A stretch of 64,000 nt of DNA from Glycine soja (Eukaryota > Streptophyta > Magnoliopsida > Fabales > Fabaceae), in the NCBI RefSeq assembly GCF_004193775.1, contig NC_041002.1, positions 34,197,112-34,261,111 on the forward strand, written 5' to 3'. Positions 30,897 through 43,060 of the stretch are shown here, piece after piece (the first letter of the stretch is position 1; each line of letters opens with the position of its first letter). The translations under genes and the position numbers were made by a program. Below the pieces are notes generated by a model. It was not told the DNA's origin and ran no database searches. It worked only from the letters and a program-made list of their open reading frames with translations.

Positions 30897-31870
30897 TTCA
30901 AATTTACATTAAAAAAATATGTCCAAATTTTCCTTGTGAACATCTGATTTTGTCCCCTTTTTGAACTAATTCCATCTTTTTTCTTAGACATGCTTTTATG
31001 CATCTTAAATAATCCCCAACATAATTCCAATCTTCTTTATTTATTACTTTATCTCCCTATTTACCATCTCTCTCCTTCTGATGCTACAAAGAAAATTTTA
31101 TTTCTCTTCATTTTTAAAACTATATTGAATGAGTTATAAGCAAAAAACAAATTCTCCTTTCTTTTCTATCAAAATTTCACAATGGGGACATTTGGGCATA
31201 GGTCCTCTAATTATAGTTTATCCTCATCTTTCCCTTGTTTTTTTTTGGGCATGGAAACTCATTTTTACAAGAAAACAAAAAAAAAATAATGATGTATCAA
31301 TGAATTTGGGTTTCAAGATACATTAAAAATGGCCAATCGAATTACATTGATAATACATTCAAAATTAATAAAAAAATGAGGGAGAAGAAAGAAAATAGTA
31401 GAAAAAGAAATGAAAATCAAAATATATCAAGCATGTTCTCCTTTGTTCCAACACCCATTTTTCATCCTCTACTCCTATTGCTTGTTGGACCTCTGCTTAG
31501 CCACCCTATTTTCTTGTCTAGCTGCTTGCTTCTCTTACCTTAGCCACTAGTAGCTGCAATGGCAGTTGCAGCCACTATCATAAGAGGAAAAATTAAAATC
31601 ATCATAGTTGGTGATAAAAAATTATTTCAGAGCTTCTATAAATAGGGGAAGAAACAGAACACAAAGGAGGGCGGATTCATAAACTTTAGGGAGAAGAGAG
31701 CTCTAGGGAATCAAGATTGGGGTTTTGGAAATTTGGAGAAAGAAGGGGTAGGAATTAGAAGTTTGTGACGTTCCAAAATTGGAGAGGAATTAAAAGAAGT
31801 GCAATTAATGATGGTTAACATTTCTGCTTAAGTGTTTTAGTGTTTTAGTGTCTACTTCCTCAAGATGTGT
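30897..31870. other. Unassigned AT-rich stretch
   Basis: No supported gene. It contains A-runs and T-runs, and a T-rich pyrimidine block at 31040-31120. Possibly the flank of the Harbinger element; I could not define a terminal repeat. Confidence 0.4.
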
Positions 31871-33476
31871 TCTTTCATTCTAAGGTACTTAGAAGGTTAA
31901 TAGCTTCTATCAGAGTTGAGAACTCAGAAGATATTTTGAAGGCCATCAGAATGATGAAATATGCTTCTCTCTGAGTACTTGATTCCTGGAAAGGCATTGA
32001 ATAACAAGGCCTTACACAGAAGATTCATCAAAGGCTATGTAAAGAGCATCATGGTTCATAATGAAGCTATGTAGAGTTTGCATAAGAATCATGAAGACTT
32101 CGACTCTGAGTTTCTGAACTTCATAATGATTCAAAAAGATTCAATGCGTCACTTGAACAAAATCAAAAGACTAATGTATATCTGTTCTTCAACTTACATA
32201 TGTTGCCAATCTCTATAGGCACATCAAAAAAGAAGAACTAATTGCATAAGAAGATGCAATAATGTTGAATGAAGAAGCTATCCATGAGAAACATCAGAAT
32301 GAAAGACTAAAGAATACTACTCAGTCTGACCTTGGACAAAACACTAACTAACACACCAACAACTGAACTTTCACTTGATCTTTTTGAAGTACTCAACTTT
32401 AGAATGCTTTGAGTTATGAAAAATGTTAAGAATGATGAAGCTGCATTACATCAGAATGAGATATCAATATGAACTTCTTCAAGGAAATTCATCAAACATC
32501 AGAATGACTATTTTGATAGTTCTTCATAATGCCTATAAAAAGGTCCCTTAGAATGGTTCTGAGGGTTATCACATCATGACAGCTGGAAAATGCCCATGCT
32601 TTCACTAGAAGCCTGTCAGCTTTGTAGATCCCACTCCAATGGTCATCTTGAAGGCTTTATGAAGCATTTTCGAAGGCCATGAAGAACAAGTTGAAGCATT
32701 TCAAATCAACACACATTGAGCTAGATCTATTAGTGAGAAATATGTATTTTTAGCTTCAACCTTCTTTGTGAGAGTAATCCATTTTTGTATTATGCTTTTA
32801 AAGCCTATAATATTCTTAGATAGAAGTGAGACTTAGTTTCTGAGTGGAATCCCTCTTGTGAGAACAAGATCTGTCATCTGTGCAGTTGATTCATAGATCT
32901 ACTTATTCTGTAAAGTTTAACAGTGGTTGGCAATGAGGAAATCCAGTGGTGTTGCTGGTCTATCGGAGGCTAGGTTGAAGTCTAGTGAGGAATTGGAAGG
33001 TTGTTGAAATCCAATGGTTTGTTGGTCTAGTTGTGAACTAGTTGGGTTAGTTAAATTTCATCTTTAAGGGTGTGAACTAAGGTTTAGGTGAACCAATATA
33101 AAAATCCTTTGTGAACTCTTTTCTTTTCCCTTCATCTACTTTGTTTTACGCGGATATGAAAAATGTTTCTTGGGAAAATCATTAAATCTATTTTCTCATC
33201 AGACTTAATAAATAAATCAAGCATTGTTTTATTAAACAGTTTTATTGAGCATCCATCTTTGAAACTAAAGTCTTAAACTACAAAAGAATCATTTTTCTAG
33301 AATTTTTGCATTTTTATTGAAAGCAACTTGTATTTTCATTCGGAGCTCAAAACATATTTTCATTCTGAACTCACTTGTTTAGAACTAACCTCAGAAACCT
33401 TTATTTTGAGAGAAAATTAAAAAAGTTTTCAACATCCTTATTCAACCCCCCTTCTTGTGGTATTTTTGTCACTTCA
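31871..33476 (+). mobile_element. Copia-type LTR (family F), left edge uncertain
   Basis: Ends CAACCCCCCTTCTTGTGG...GTCACTTCA, the U5 end style shared by other Copia LTRs here, preceded by GGTGAACCAATATAAAAATCC near 33087, the conserved block seen in families A, B, E and H. Many CATCAGAATGA motifs occur upstream. No primer site follows, so it is probably a solo LTR. I could not find the left terminus or a target duplication. Confidence 0.5.
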
Positions 33477-33938
33477 GAACTCAAATAGAAACCAAAGCAA
33501 CAAATTTCACCATTGAAAACCATTTAAATAAAAAACCCAATGCACAACAAAGAATCATAGGGAAATTAAAATACAAGAAGGCAAGGAAATAATATAAAGA
33601 ATGGAAATTTATCACCACTGTCATGCCCCACGACACTCCGTCACGCTTATTTGGTGAAGCGATTTTTAGTGACCTTTGTCTACTCATTACGGAACCCCTT
33701 TCCTCCCCGCTTCTTCTCTCTTGTTTGACCCTAGTAGCAGTGCCACTACAAACACCGTCATGCACCACCAATGTGCGACTATTTTCCATTTCCTTATCTT
33801 GCACATCTCTGTTATATGTCTACTGATGATTGCAATCGTAACCAAAATAGTATCTGACATTGTCACGCTGCAACACACAACGTTTTGTTAGGTCTGGAAG
33901 ATTCACTAACTATTGGACAATGTACCATCCCTTAGATT
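33477..33938. other. Unassigned sequence, possibly including the start of LTR-H
   Basis: No gene supported. Overlapping short frames on both strands lack any family motif. The last 20 bases (from TGTACCATCC) may be the outer edge of LTR-H, which resumes after the solo LTR-E. Confidence 0.35.
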
Positions 33939-35467
33939 TGAAAAAATATGATGTAACTCAACAAACCAAGAGGGGGGGGGGGGTGATATGGTTTTCAAAC
34001 AAAACTTTACTTTTTAGAAAAAACATAATTGCGAAAAAACTTTTCTAAAATTTGATCGTATCACAAAACTATTTTGAATCAAATGTAATCAATACTTAAT
34101 CAATCCTTCCTTACGTATGATACTTCATTAACATCATTTCTTTCAAAATCATAAAACTATGAATCTTTTCAAACTTTGAATAAAACTTGAATGAGCTGAT
34201 TAAACCTTGAATGAGTAAAAGATATGAATCAAGAGATAAAGGGCACAATCTTTTATACTGGTTCACTCTTTATTTCTAGAGAAGTTAATCTAGTTATCTA
34301 ATCCACAATCTGAATTAGATTTCCACTATGCATTTAGAATCCTTACAAGCAATCTACACTTCCCACCCAGGAAAAAGCGACTAAGTCATCCAACCCTAGG
34401 ACCCTCTATGAATATAAGCCTAAGAGAACACTACTCTTAGCCCAAACTAGAAAACCTTATTCTAGCATGTTGTAAGCAGTTCATGCACAAACACATAAGA
34501 CCGTGTAAAAACCATACACAAAAAAAACCAAGTAGGAGAGATATAACCTAACCAATCTTTCCACAAACACCTTGTTAGATTGTGAAGTTGATCTTCTTAT
34601 ACTCAAAGAAACCACTCACTTTCAGAAAAGATTTTCCAAATCAAAAGACTTGAAAAGTTGTGAGTAACTATTAAGTTGTTTTCTCTCTATCTCTTGTTTA
34701 CCAATGAACGATCAAAATCTTGCTCATTCAAAGAAAAATTTATTTTGAGATGTACTGAATATCCACTAATGATTTCATGATGTGTAGATGTGAATACAAG
34801 CTGGTTATCTATAGAAAAAATAGTTATAATCGTCTGTAATCGATTAAATCTTTAAGGTAATTGATTATTTCAATGAAGTAATCGATTAGATTAACCAAGT
34901 AATTGATTTAAGTGTTCATCCAGCACTTATAAAACCATTCAAGAAAAATGTAATCGATTAGATGACCTAAGTAATCGATTAAAGTGTTCTTGTTCATCTC
35001 TGAACAACTTAAAAAAGAGAGAAGTGGTCGATTAATGCACTTGGTAATTGATTAAAGCAAAGACTCCTGAAAAATTAGTCATTGTCTCAAAACAACAGAG
35101 TAATCAATTATAATAATTCTGTAATTGATTAAACCGAAACGACACTTTAACTCTTCAAGCTTTAGAGCTTGTTGTAGTCGATTACAACCACTCTATAATC
35201 GATTAAAATAGAGTTTTGCCTCTGAAGAAATTTTTCTAACTTAGAAAATTTCCTTCACACACCCTATGATGATGCATAATGAAAAACAGATATGACATGT
35301 ACTAAGATGCAACAATCAATCTAAGAACCAATACAAATGCCACTCAAAGAAGTTGGGCATGTAAAAAGCCAAAACATCTTCTTAAGCTCATTCCAACTTT
35401 CCTTGAACTTCATGCTTCAGCCTAGGGTTGTTGTATTTGTTCCATGTTGCTCCACCTATCTCTAACA
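33939..35467 (-). mobile_element. Solo LTR-E (copy E1)
   Basis: On the minus strand it runs TGTTAGAGATAGG...TTTTTTCA and is flanked by a perfect AGATT duplication (33934-33938, 35468-35472). The matching plus-strand copy is at 40910-42294. It contains the densest GTAATCGATTA array in the window. Confidence 0.85.
34836..35206. promoter_or_regulatory. Twelve GTAATCGATTA-type motifs on a 21 bp phase (LTR-E1)
   Basis: Starts at 34836, 34857, 34878 and 34899 form a chain of four at exactly 21 bp. Pairs follow at 34950/34971, 35024/35044, 35100/35121 and 35174/35195. Several units read GTAATTGATTA or GTAATCAATTA, changes at the central CpG. The function is inferred. Confidence 0.7.
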
Positions 35468-35472
35468 AGATT

Positions 35473-36790
35473 TTGATGTTTACAAAAGTATAAATTGTTG
35501 GTAAACTAATGAGTTGTTGTTATGTGCACAGGACCAACTTCATAAAAAATCTTACTTGTTATTATATCAACATTCATAGCTCTAGTAAGTCGCATCCATA
35601 CTTAAAGTGGAAAATAGTTTTGTTAAGATATATTCAGTGTCCAACACGTTATTAAATCAACCGTATCCACTTATTATGAAAACCTATGTTTTCACACTGA
35701 GCTATTCTTAAATCAACACATTATTAAATCACTTATACACTTATTTTATATCCTCACAAGTGACGTCCAACAAGATACTAAAGGATTATGTTATCCACCA
35801 AGGGAAGTGCACAATCTCACTTTTTGTTTTTTAACTATTGCCTTTCTTTATTTGAATTGTTAACATTCGAAAATTAAGGAAATGACATAATAGAAGAGAA
35901 TATAAGGTATTTGTAGAATATTTCCCAAAAGGTCACTTTCATTGCGGAAGAGGAGCACATGTAGTTGTTTGTACCTTTATTCTTATCTTCTCCATTCAGA
36001 GCGCTCCACGTGTTTAGTTATGAGACAACAGTCATCTTAAGGCTTAACACTGATCCTGTAACTGATCCTTCATTGAAGTTTATAAAAGGTGTCTCTTTTT
36101 TAGAAAAAAGAGTTGGAAAATGAGAATCAAGTGAAAAACAAGCCCAAGTTCTCGGAAGTGAAACTCTACATATTTTAGTGGAAGAGATACTCAACACTTA
36201 ATCTTCTTTACTCTTTGCTAAGAAAAGTTATCTGTGTTTGAGCTTGGCTATTTATTCACTCTTTGAGTTTTGTTGAATCATTGTATTCATTCAAACTTCT
36301 GTTTGTGAAAGCTAGGAGTGACTTAGTGTTAAACAATACTTGGGTGGTCTTAGATTTAGAGGGAGTCTAAGGGTGTACCAAGAGTGGCAAAGAGAATACT
36401 TGTATAGCCATGAGTGACAGGATAAAATACTTTGTAATTAAAGTTTTGATTAGTAGAACCCTTTATAGTAGTGTAAAGGAGAATTGGACGTAACACTATT
36501 TGAGTGAACTAGTATAAACCAAGTGTTTCTTCATCTCTCTTAAGTGGTTTTATTGAGTATTCTTTTAAACTTATCTTGACACCATTTCTTACCAAATGTT
36601 TACTTGAAAAACCTTTGTGAAAAAATTGGTTTATTATTACTGGACGATCAAACATGTTTTTCTTATCAGTGGATGACTTCATTGTATCTATCTTTTTGGG
36701 CAAGTGATAAAAGTCTTTATTTGCAAAAGTTATTATCTTTGATTAACACACTATTCAACCCCCCTTTATGGTGTGATTGTTGCTTTTTTA
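35473..36790 (+). mobile_element. LTR-H, 5' LTR of Copia element D (left edge inferred)
   Basis: Ends in a pyrimidine-rich U5 with CAACCCCCCTTTATGG...TTTTTTA directly before a primer-binding site. TATA-like TTTATAAAAGG is near 36080. The Copia block GGACGTAACAC...GAACTAGTATAAA is near 36486-36520. The left edge probably lies at about 33920, on the far side of solo LTR-E1. Confidence 0.6.
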
Positions 36791-36792
36791 TT

Positions 36793-36804
36793 TGTCATCA
36801 GAGC
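36793..36804 (+). other. Degraded primer-binding site of Copia element D
   Basis: TGTCATCAGAGC, two mismatches from the initiator Met tRNA site TGGTATCAGAGC, at the expected place after LTR-H. Confidence 0.7.
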
Positions 36805-36889
36805 TTGACCTCACAAGTTGAGTATTTAGCAATATTGAGGAAAAGATCCAGCAATCAAAGAAAGAAATGGAAGAATGATACTCTACCAA

Positions 36890-38712
36890 TAAACCACTGA
36901 TGTTCAGAGGTGTGAAATATGACTATTGAAAGGAACAAATTATAGCTCATTTTGAGTCTATTCACATTGACCTATGGGACATGGTAGAAAATGGAAATCA
37001 TATTCCATATGACGATGAGTTAAATGAAATCCCAAGGAGTTAGTGGACAGAGGAGCAAAATCTCATATTTTTGCTCAACTCCAAGGCTCAGAACGTTATG
37101 TTTGTTCCTTATTAGAAGAAGAATATACCAAAGTACATAGCTTCCAGAGTTCCAAGTAGGTGTGGTAGATAACTCCAAGACTCAGAATGCTATGTTTTGT
37201 AACTTACGAAGTAACATCACATGTAAAAAGGAACAAATTAAGTCTCTTCACTTGTATGTATGAACTCTTCTATATGGAAGAAGGCAAAGACATACAAACT
37301 ATGTTTGGATGCTTTCAAAACATTCTAAATGAATTAAGATCTCTAGACAAAACATATGATAACTATAATCATATTGACATAATCTTGAGAAGTTTGTCTA
37401 GAAAATGGAGACCACAAGTAATAGCGCTAAGGGCTCTAAAGAATCCTGACTCTATGTCCCTTGAAGAAATGGTTGGTACTCTCAAGGTTGATGAACAAAA
37501 ACTTCAATAGAAAGAAGGACTTAAGAAAGAAAACACTTTGGCTCTCAACAGTCAAAAGATCAAGAAGGCCTCATTGTCTAGAGAGCAAGTGTCTAGAAGC
37601 TTTTACAAAGCCCTTAAAATTGAAAACTATTTTGATGAAGAATATGAGGAAGAGTTTGATGAAGATGAACTTGCCTTCATCTCATGGAAGATTCGCAAGA
37701 TGTGGAAAAACAATGACGTATCCAAATGGAAGAATTCCTCAAAAAGGGTGCTCAAGGAAAAGAAAGATAAAGATAAAAGCTCCATAATATGCTATGAATG
37801 CAAGAAACCTGGACATTTCAAGACACGAAGAAATACTAAAAGACCAAGGAAAAGAAATGTCTCATGAGCACCTAGAAGATCTGAACTACACCTCTTCTAA
37901 TAAATATGTAGAAGAAACAAACCTATGCCAGATGGTAGACATAATCTCTGAAGAATCCGATTCAGACCAAAAGGGTAAGGTAAATTTTAATGATCCTGAA
38001 TCTCTTATAAAGGCTTATCATGAACTACTATCAAACTTATCCATTCTTGCGAAAAGATTTCAAAAATCTGTCCAAAGATCATAATGAAGTTGAAAAAAAT
38101 CCTTCAAGATAAATAAATGTTTCATTAGATGATTCCACTAAGGTGTGTGAGGCTTGTGAAACTTTTAAGGAAAAAAGTCCAAGCTATCTTGAGAATGAGA
38201 CAATTTCTGAAGAAAAATATACTTTATTGGAGAACTTTCAGGAGTTGGAAAACAAATCGAAAGGTCTAGAAAAGGATCTAAAGGACCTAAATAAACTTTA
38301 TGACCATCAAAATGTAGAGAGACATGATATGTGGAAAGAATATGCACAAGCACACAAAGATTATGAGGACCCTAAAATAAGTAAACGTAATCTTTGGGTT
38401 GAATGTGAAGAACATAAAATATTTTTGAGATTCTTAAATGAAAAGCTTTTGAAAAATTTAAGGGTCAACTTCAAGATGTTGTAAAACTTCATGAGGAAAT
38501 TGGACCCTTAAAATCTACCTCAACCAAATTTGTTAGTGTAATAGAAAATCTTAACAAACTATTAAGATATAGTAAATGTACCTAAGATAAATTTGGTAAT
38601 AGATATGAAGGAAAGATTTATGCTCACGATGAAGACATTGCTGTTTGTTATTTCTATGGTAAAGTTGGACATTTGACGTTCAAGTGCAGGGATCGACCTA
38701 GAATAGGTACCT
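36890..38712 (+). pseudogene. Gag of Copia element D (UBN2-type, with zinc knuckle)
   Basis: Starts in a region reading PMFRGVKYDY with a stop where Trp is expected, then HIDLWDMVENG, as in Sirevirus-type Gag. After a gap the frame 37214-37510 has the Gag core (MEEGKDIQTMFGCFQNIL, LRSLSRKWRPQVIALR). A frame change at 37510 leads to KIRKMWK and a zinc knuckle CYECKKPGHFKTR in which the last Cys is Arg. Coiled-coil stretches follow at 38143-38484, then a second knuckle-like CYFYGKVGHLTFKC near 38645 just before solo LTR-C2. Several frameshifts and stops. Confidence 0.8.
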
Positions 38713-40237
38713 TGTTGGATTTCCCCTGCGGTTACTTTTTGTTCCACTTTTTCTTCGTACAAATATATTCAAGGGAAATCCGATTTGCTGGAAAGTGCAC
38801 CGGATCGTTAAGTATTTAAAAATTAAAATGGATGAATCCGAGTATCAAACACAGGGAACTAATGTTAGCCTGAGTTAAGTTCAGAAATGAAGCATTGTTG
38901 AGAGAACATGTATGATTGATAATTTCAAACAGAATTTAAACTAAACTTTGATGCTAAAAACCATAAAATGCAAAGTAAGTAAAAGTGACAGCAGTAGGTA
39001 GAAATGTTGGGTCTTTTTAACAAACAAGCTGATGCATATAAATATATTACTCCAATCAATCATGCTCTTGTGTTCTATGTTGTAGCCTAAATTACTAAAC
39101 CTCGATCCCTCATCAGACTGAATCAATCCAAGCTTCGTCCTCAGATCCCTCTTGTTGGACTAGGCTCAATTTAGATGGCTCTCTTAGGTTTAGACTAACT
39201 TAAACTAAGTTTCGTCCGCAGATCCCTCTTGTAAGACTAGACTCAGCTCAAGCAACTTACAAAAGTTTAGCCTAATTTAGCCTAAGCTTCATCCGCAGAT
39301 CCCTCTTGTAAGACTAGACCTAGACTAAACAACACTATTGTAACAACACAATTAAAACCAAAACTTAATCCGCAGATCCCTCCTGTAAGACTAAGTTTCG
39401 ATCCTGCTTCAATCAAGTTCTAAGGCAATAGTACTTTTCCCAATGCTAAAGTCACCTAACTATGCACACAAATGGATGATCAGACCAAAAGCATACAAAC
39501 ATTAAGCATTGAACACAGAAAACATAATCAATTAGATATTAAGTATTTACATCAGTTGTTCATTAGAAATCCCCAACTAGGGTGTTTAGCCAGCCATTAT
39601 AGAAGAAACCCTAACAATAATAACCTTACAAAACCTAGGTATCTCTGCAAAAGCTGCTCCTCTTGCTGCCTCCAGAACTCTTTTCCTAAAATAGGCACTG
39701 TGGTGTGCTGTGGAATTCTGTTCCCTAGGCCTTGTCAAAGTTCTCCCCTAATTCTGCACAAGACATGCTTTAAATAGTCTTTGAATTCGCGACGCTGCGC
39801 TTAGCGCCACCCTCCCGCTTAGCGCGAGTAAGTGGATTTGAGCTTAGTGTCAGTCGTGCGCTGAGCCTGACTGAAGACAACTGCTGCGCTTAGCGCATTG
39901 ATCTCACGATTAGCGCGTGGCCTTGATATTGATGCCCTGCCAGATTCTTCTGTCACGCTAAGCACGCTGAAACTGCGCTTAGCGGTGGATTCACACTTAG
40001 CCCATTGATGACCTAAGCTCAACTGTCACTTTTGGCACTTCATGACTTAGCCTTTTTTTTCACCTGAAATTGCACATATTTCATCATTAAATCCAATGGA
40101 CATATTCTAGAGACAACTTTATCCATAAAACAAAATTTATTTACAAAAATCACTATAAAATAACCATAAATTGGGGAACTATACAAGTTTTGGAAAATGA
40201 TTTATATACAAAAGTTAGTCGTATAAGGCGACTAACA
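38713..40237 (-). mobile_element. Solo LTR-C (copy C2)
   Basis: Plus-strand ends TGTTGGATTTCC...GACTAACA; flanked by a perfect TACCT duplication (38708-38712, 40238-40242). Orientation is opposite to copy C1. It holds a run of GCGCTTAGCG-type motifs at 39790-39990 and four diverged CCGCAGATCCCTCTTGTAAGACTAG repeats at about 39135-39405. It interrupts the gag-pol region of element D. Confidence 0.9.
39135..39405 (-). repeat. Four spaced repeats with core CAGATCCCTC in LTR-C2
   Basis: The core (TCC)GCAGATCCCTCTTGTAAGA recurs near 39141, 39209, 39294 and 39371, each preceded by AAGCTTCGTCC- or AAGTTTCGTCC-like sequence. Spacing is 68-85 bp. A fifth weaker copy precedes at about 39103. Confidence 0.75.
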
Positions 40238-40242
40238 TACCT

Positions 40243-42530
40243 CTAAGGCATTTAAAGATAACACAAGAAGACCCAAAAAGATTTGGGTACCTAAGAAAAT
40301 GATAATTCCTATTGGATATGTATTTGATAGTAGGAAGCAAATGCCTATCATGGTACCTGGACAATGGTTGCTCACGCCACATGACAGGAGAAAGGTGTAT
40401 GTTCCAGTGCCTGACTCCCTATCATGGTGGAATCATCACTTTCAGAGGAAATGAAAAAACAAGAATAACAGGGGTGGGTAAGATAGGTATTCATCCATAT
40501 CCCTCTATTGATATTGTTTTATTTGTTGAAGGGCTCAAACACAACTTGTTGAGCATATGCCAATTATGTGATAATGGATATGTGATTTCCTTTAACAAGG
40601 ACGAGTGTATCATTCATAACAAGGATGGGTCCCCATTCTTCTCTGCCAGGTGAAATGGTAACCTCTATAAGATTAAGCGGGGAGAACTATTAGATCAAAA
40701 GGTATTATGCTTATTGTTTGTTAAGGAAAATCATTATTTGTGGCTTAAAAAACTTGGTCATGCAAGTCAGAGAATAATCTCAAAACTGCAGAAAACAACC
40801 TTGTAAGAGGATTATCGAGTATGCCATCAAAAGATGATTTACATTTTGAGGCATGTCAAAAGGGGAAACAAATTAAAAACTCCTTTTATAGTAAAAAAAT
40901 TGTTTCTACTGTTAGAGATAAGGGGAACAACATGAAGACTAAGTCTTGAAGCTTGAAGAAGTTTTGTCTTTTACATGCCTAACTCACTTGAGTGACATTT
41001 GTATTGATGTTGCATCGTGTGTTGTATCTTAGACTCTATCTTTTCATATGTGCATCAAGCATCATCATGTAGGAGTAAGAAGAAAGGTTCTACAGTTAGA
41101 AAAATTCTTCAGTGTATAAAACTCTCTATTTTAATTGAATACAAGCTAATTATAATCGATTACACAAGTGTTTATAGCTTGTAGATAAGTTTTTTGTATT
41201 GATTTTATCGATTACTAGCAAATCGTAATCAATTACATAGTTCAGTTGAGACAATGATTGGTTTTTCAGGAGTCTCTACTTTAATCGATTACTTTGTTCT
41301 TATAAGTGTTCCCAGAAGTGATCAAAAACACTTTAATCAATTACATTAAGAATCTAATCAATTACATTGTTCTTGAAAGTTTTCTAGGTTTGGGAAGAAC
41401 ACTATAATCGATTGAAATGATAATATAATCGATTACTTCTTTGAAATAATCAATTACATTGTATATTAAATCGATTATAGGCAGTTATAACATTTTCTCT
41501 ATAAATAACCACTTTGTGTTCTCACTTTAGTGTGTGAAACGTATGCTAAAAAGTGCGAGCTGAAATAAATGAAACAATGAGAAAAGATAAAGTTCTTAGA
41601 AATAGTATGACTAACAACTTCAAAACTTGGTTTATGAAGATCTCATTGTGAAAAAGTGAGTTGTGAATTTCTCGAGTTCAAGAAGGCATTCATTCACTGA
41701 AGCAAGGTTCTTGCGTATGATTGATCAGGTGGTGTCTTTCTTTGACTTTAGTTTTTGTGTGCTTTACACATTGTTAGCATATGCATGAATGTCTGAAGAC
41801 ATGCTAGAATAGGTTTTTCTAGTTTGGGCTAAGGGTAGGTTTCTCTTGGACTTTTATTCATAAAGGACCCTAGGATTGGGTGCCTTAGTCTCTTTTTCTG
41901 GGGTAGAAATAGAGATGGATTGTGTTTACTTGTAATAATTCTGTATGCATAGTGAAAATCTAATTCGGGTTGGATTAAATAACTAGATTAGCTTCTCTAG
42001 AAATAGAGAATGAACCAGTATAACAATTGCTGTATTTTCTCTCTTGAACTCATCTTTCTATCTTATTCTAGTCTTGATCAATTTACTGAAGGTTAAAGAA
42101 AATATATTTTTAAGAAAGAACTTTAACAAAAGATTTTGTATTAAGGGCGATTGATTAAATATTGGTTTATCAAAAGTTTGTGATATGATCCTTGAAAAAG
42201 AAGTTTTTTTTTTTTAACTCTGATTTTTAAAGTCTCATTTGATCTAGAAACTAATTCACCCCCTCTTGGTTTATGAGTTCCATCATCTTTTTCATGTACC
42301 TCAAGACCTTTGGAGCTGTTACATCTTGATCTATTTGGCCTAACCAAAACAACATCCACCAGTGAAAAAAGGTCTGGGCTTGTCATAGTGGATGACTACT
42401 CTAGATGGACATGGGTCTTGTTCCTAACACATAAAGGATGAGTCTTTTAGTGTCTTCTTTAAATTTTGTAAAAGAGTTCAAAATGAAAAAGATGTATGCA
42501 TTAATTCAATTAGATGTAATCTTCATACCC
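40243..42530 (+). pseudogene. Protease and start of integrase, Copia element D (split by LTR-E2)
   Basis: The frame at 40312-40650 has WYLDNGCSRHMTG, a Copia protease whose catalytic DSG reads DNG, then LKHNLLSICQLCDNGY. After a stop come the pre-integrase motif (YLWLKKLGHASQ) and CQKGKQIKNSF, then the frame reaches IVST at 40909 and is cut by LTR-E2. It resumes at 42300 with TSRPLELLHLDLFGL and VDDYSRWTWVLFLTHK. It ends abruptly after SIR at about 42515, before the second catalytic Asp. Everything downstream is missing. Confidence 0.8.
40910..42294 (+). mobile_element. Solo LTR-E (copy E2)
   Basis: Runs TGTTAGAGATAAGG...CTTTTTCA, with TCTAC (40905-40909) and TGTAC (42295-42299) as a one-mismatch duplication. 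Removing it rejoins the integrase frame exactly (IVST/TSRPLELLH). TATA-like CTCTATAAATAACC near 41500. Palindrome-type pairs occur at 41204/41225 and 41333/41354, again 21 bp apart, mostly decayed. Confidence 0.85.
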
Positions 42531-43060
42531 TAATGTATCTATTTTGATATTTTATATATATGAATTTTTTCTACTCATTATTGGTGATTTTATTCTATTC
42601 GTAATTCTTGATTCTATTTAATCACTAGTTTCATGAAATTGAATTTTAATTTTGACTAGAAAGTACTCTTAGAATTTGAACTGAATGAATTCACTCTTTA
42701 TGTTATGTTGCTAGGAATAGAGCATAACATTTTTATTGCAAATAACACGAGATTATGATTCTAATGATAGAATATTTATTTCATATGTCAGAAATCGATA
42801 GTTGATAAATATTCTCAGGGTTCTCAAATGTGAGGGATCAATTTAGGGTGATCCAACATCTGCATAAGAGATGTTGGAAAATGATTCATATGTATTAATT
42901 TTATTTAGATACTGAAGATATGAACGATGAAATTCAATCCTATGCTTTTCTTGAATTTATTAAATCCATTTTATTTGTTTACGTAATTTTACATATTTAT
43001 GGCATATACGTTATTTCCTCTATATACGTTATTAGAGTCACCATGATAGGGCTTTGGTTC
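42516..43060 (+). mobile_element. Fragment of a Gypsy LTR-like region
   Basis: Non-coding and AT-rich. It has the style of a Gypsy U5 region (TTGCTAGGAATAGAGCATAAC recalls TTGCTAGGAATAGAGTGCAT at 28360 in LTR-C1) and leads into a Gag remnant. The left junction cuts the integrase of element D. Assignment is tentative. Confidence 0.4.

Noticed and set aside
33623..33891. Overlapping short frames on both strands near 33.7 kb
   Set aside because: All six frames are partly open because of local base composition; no frame shows a family motif.
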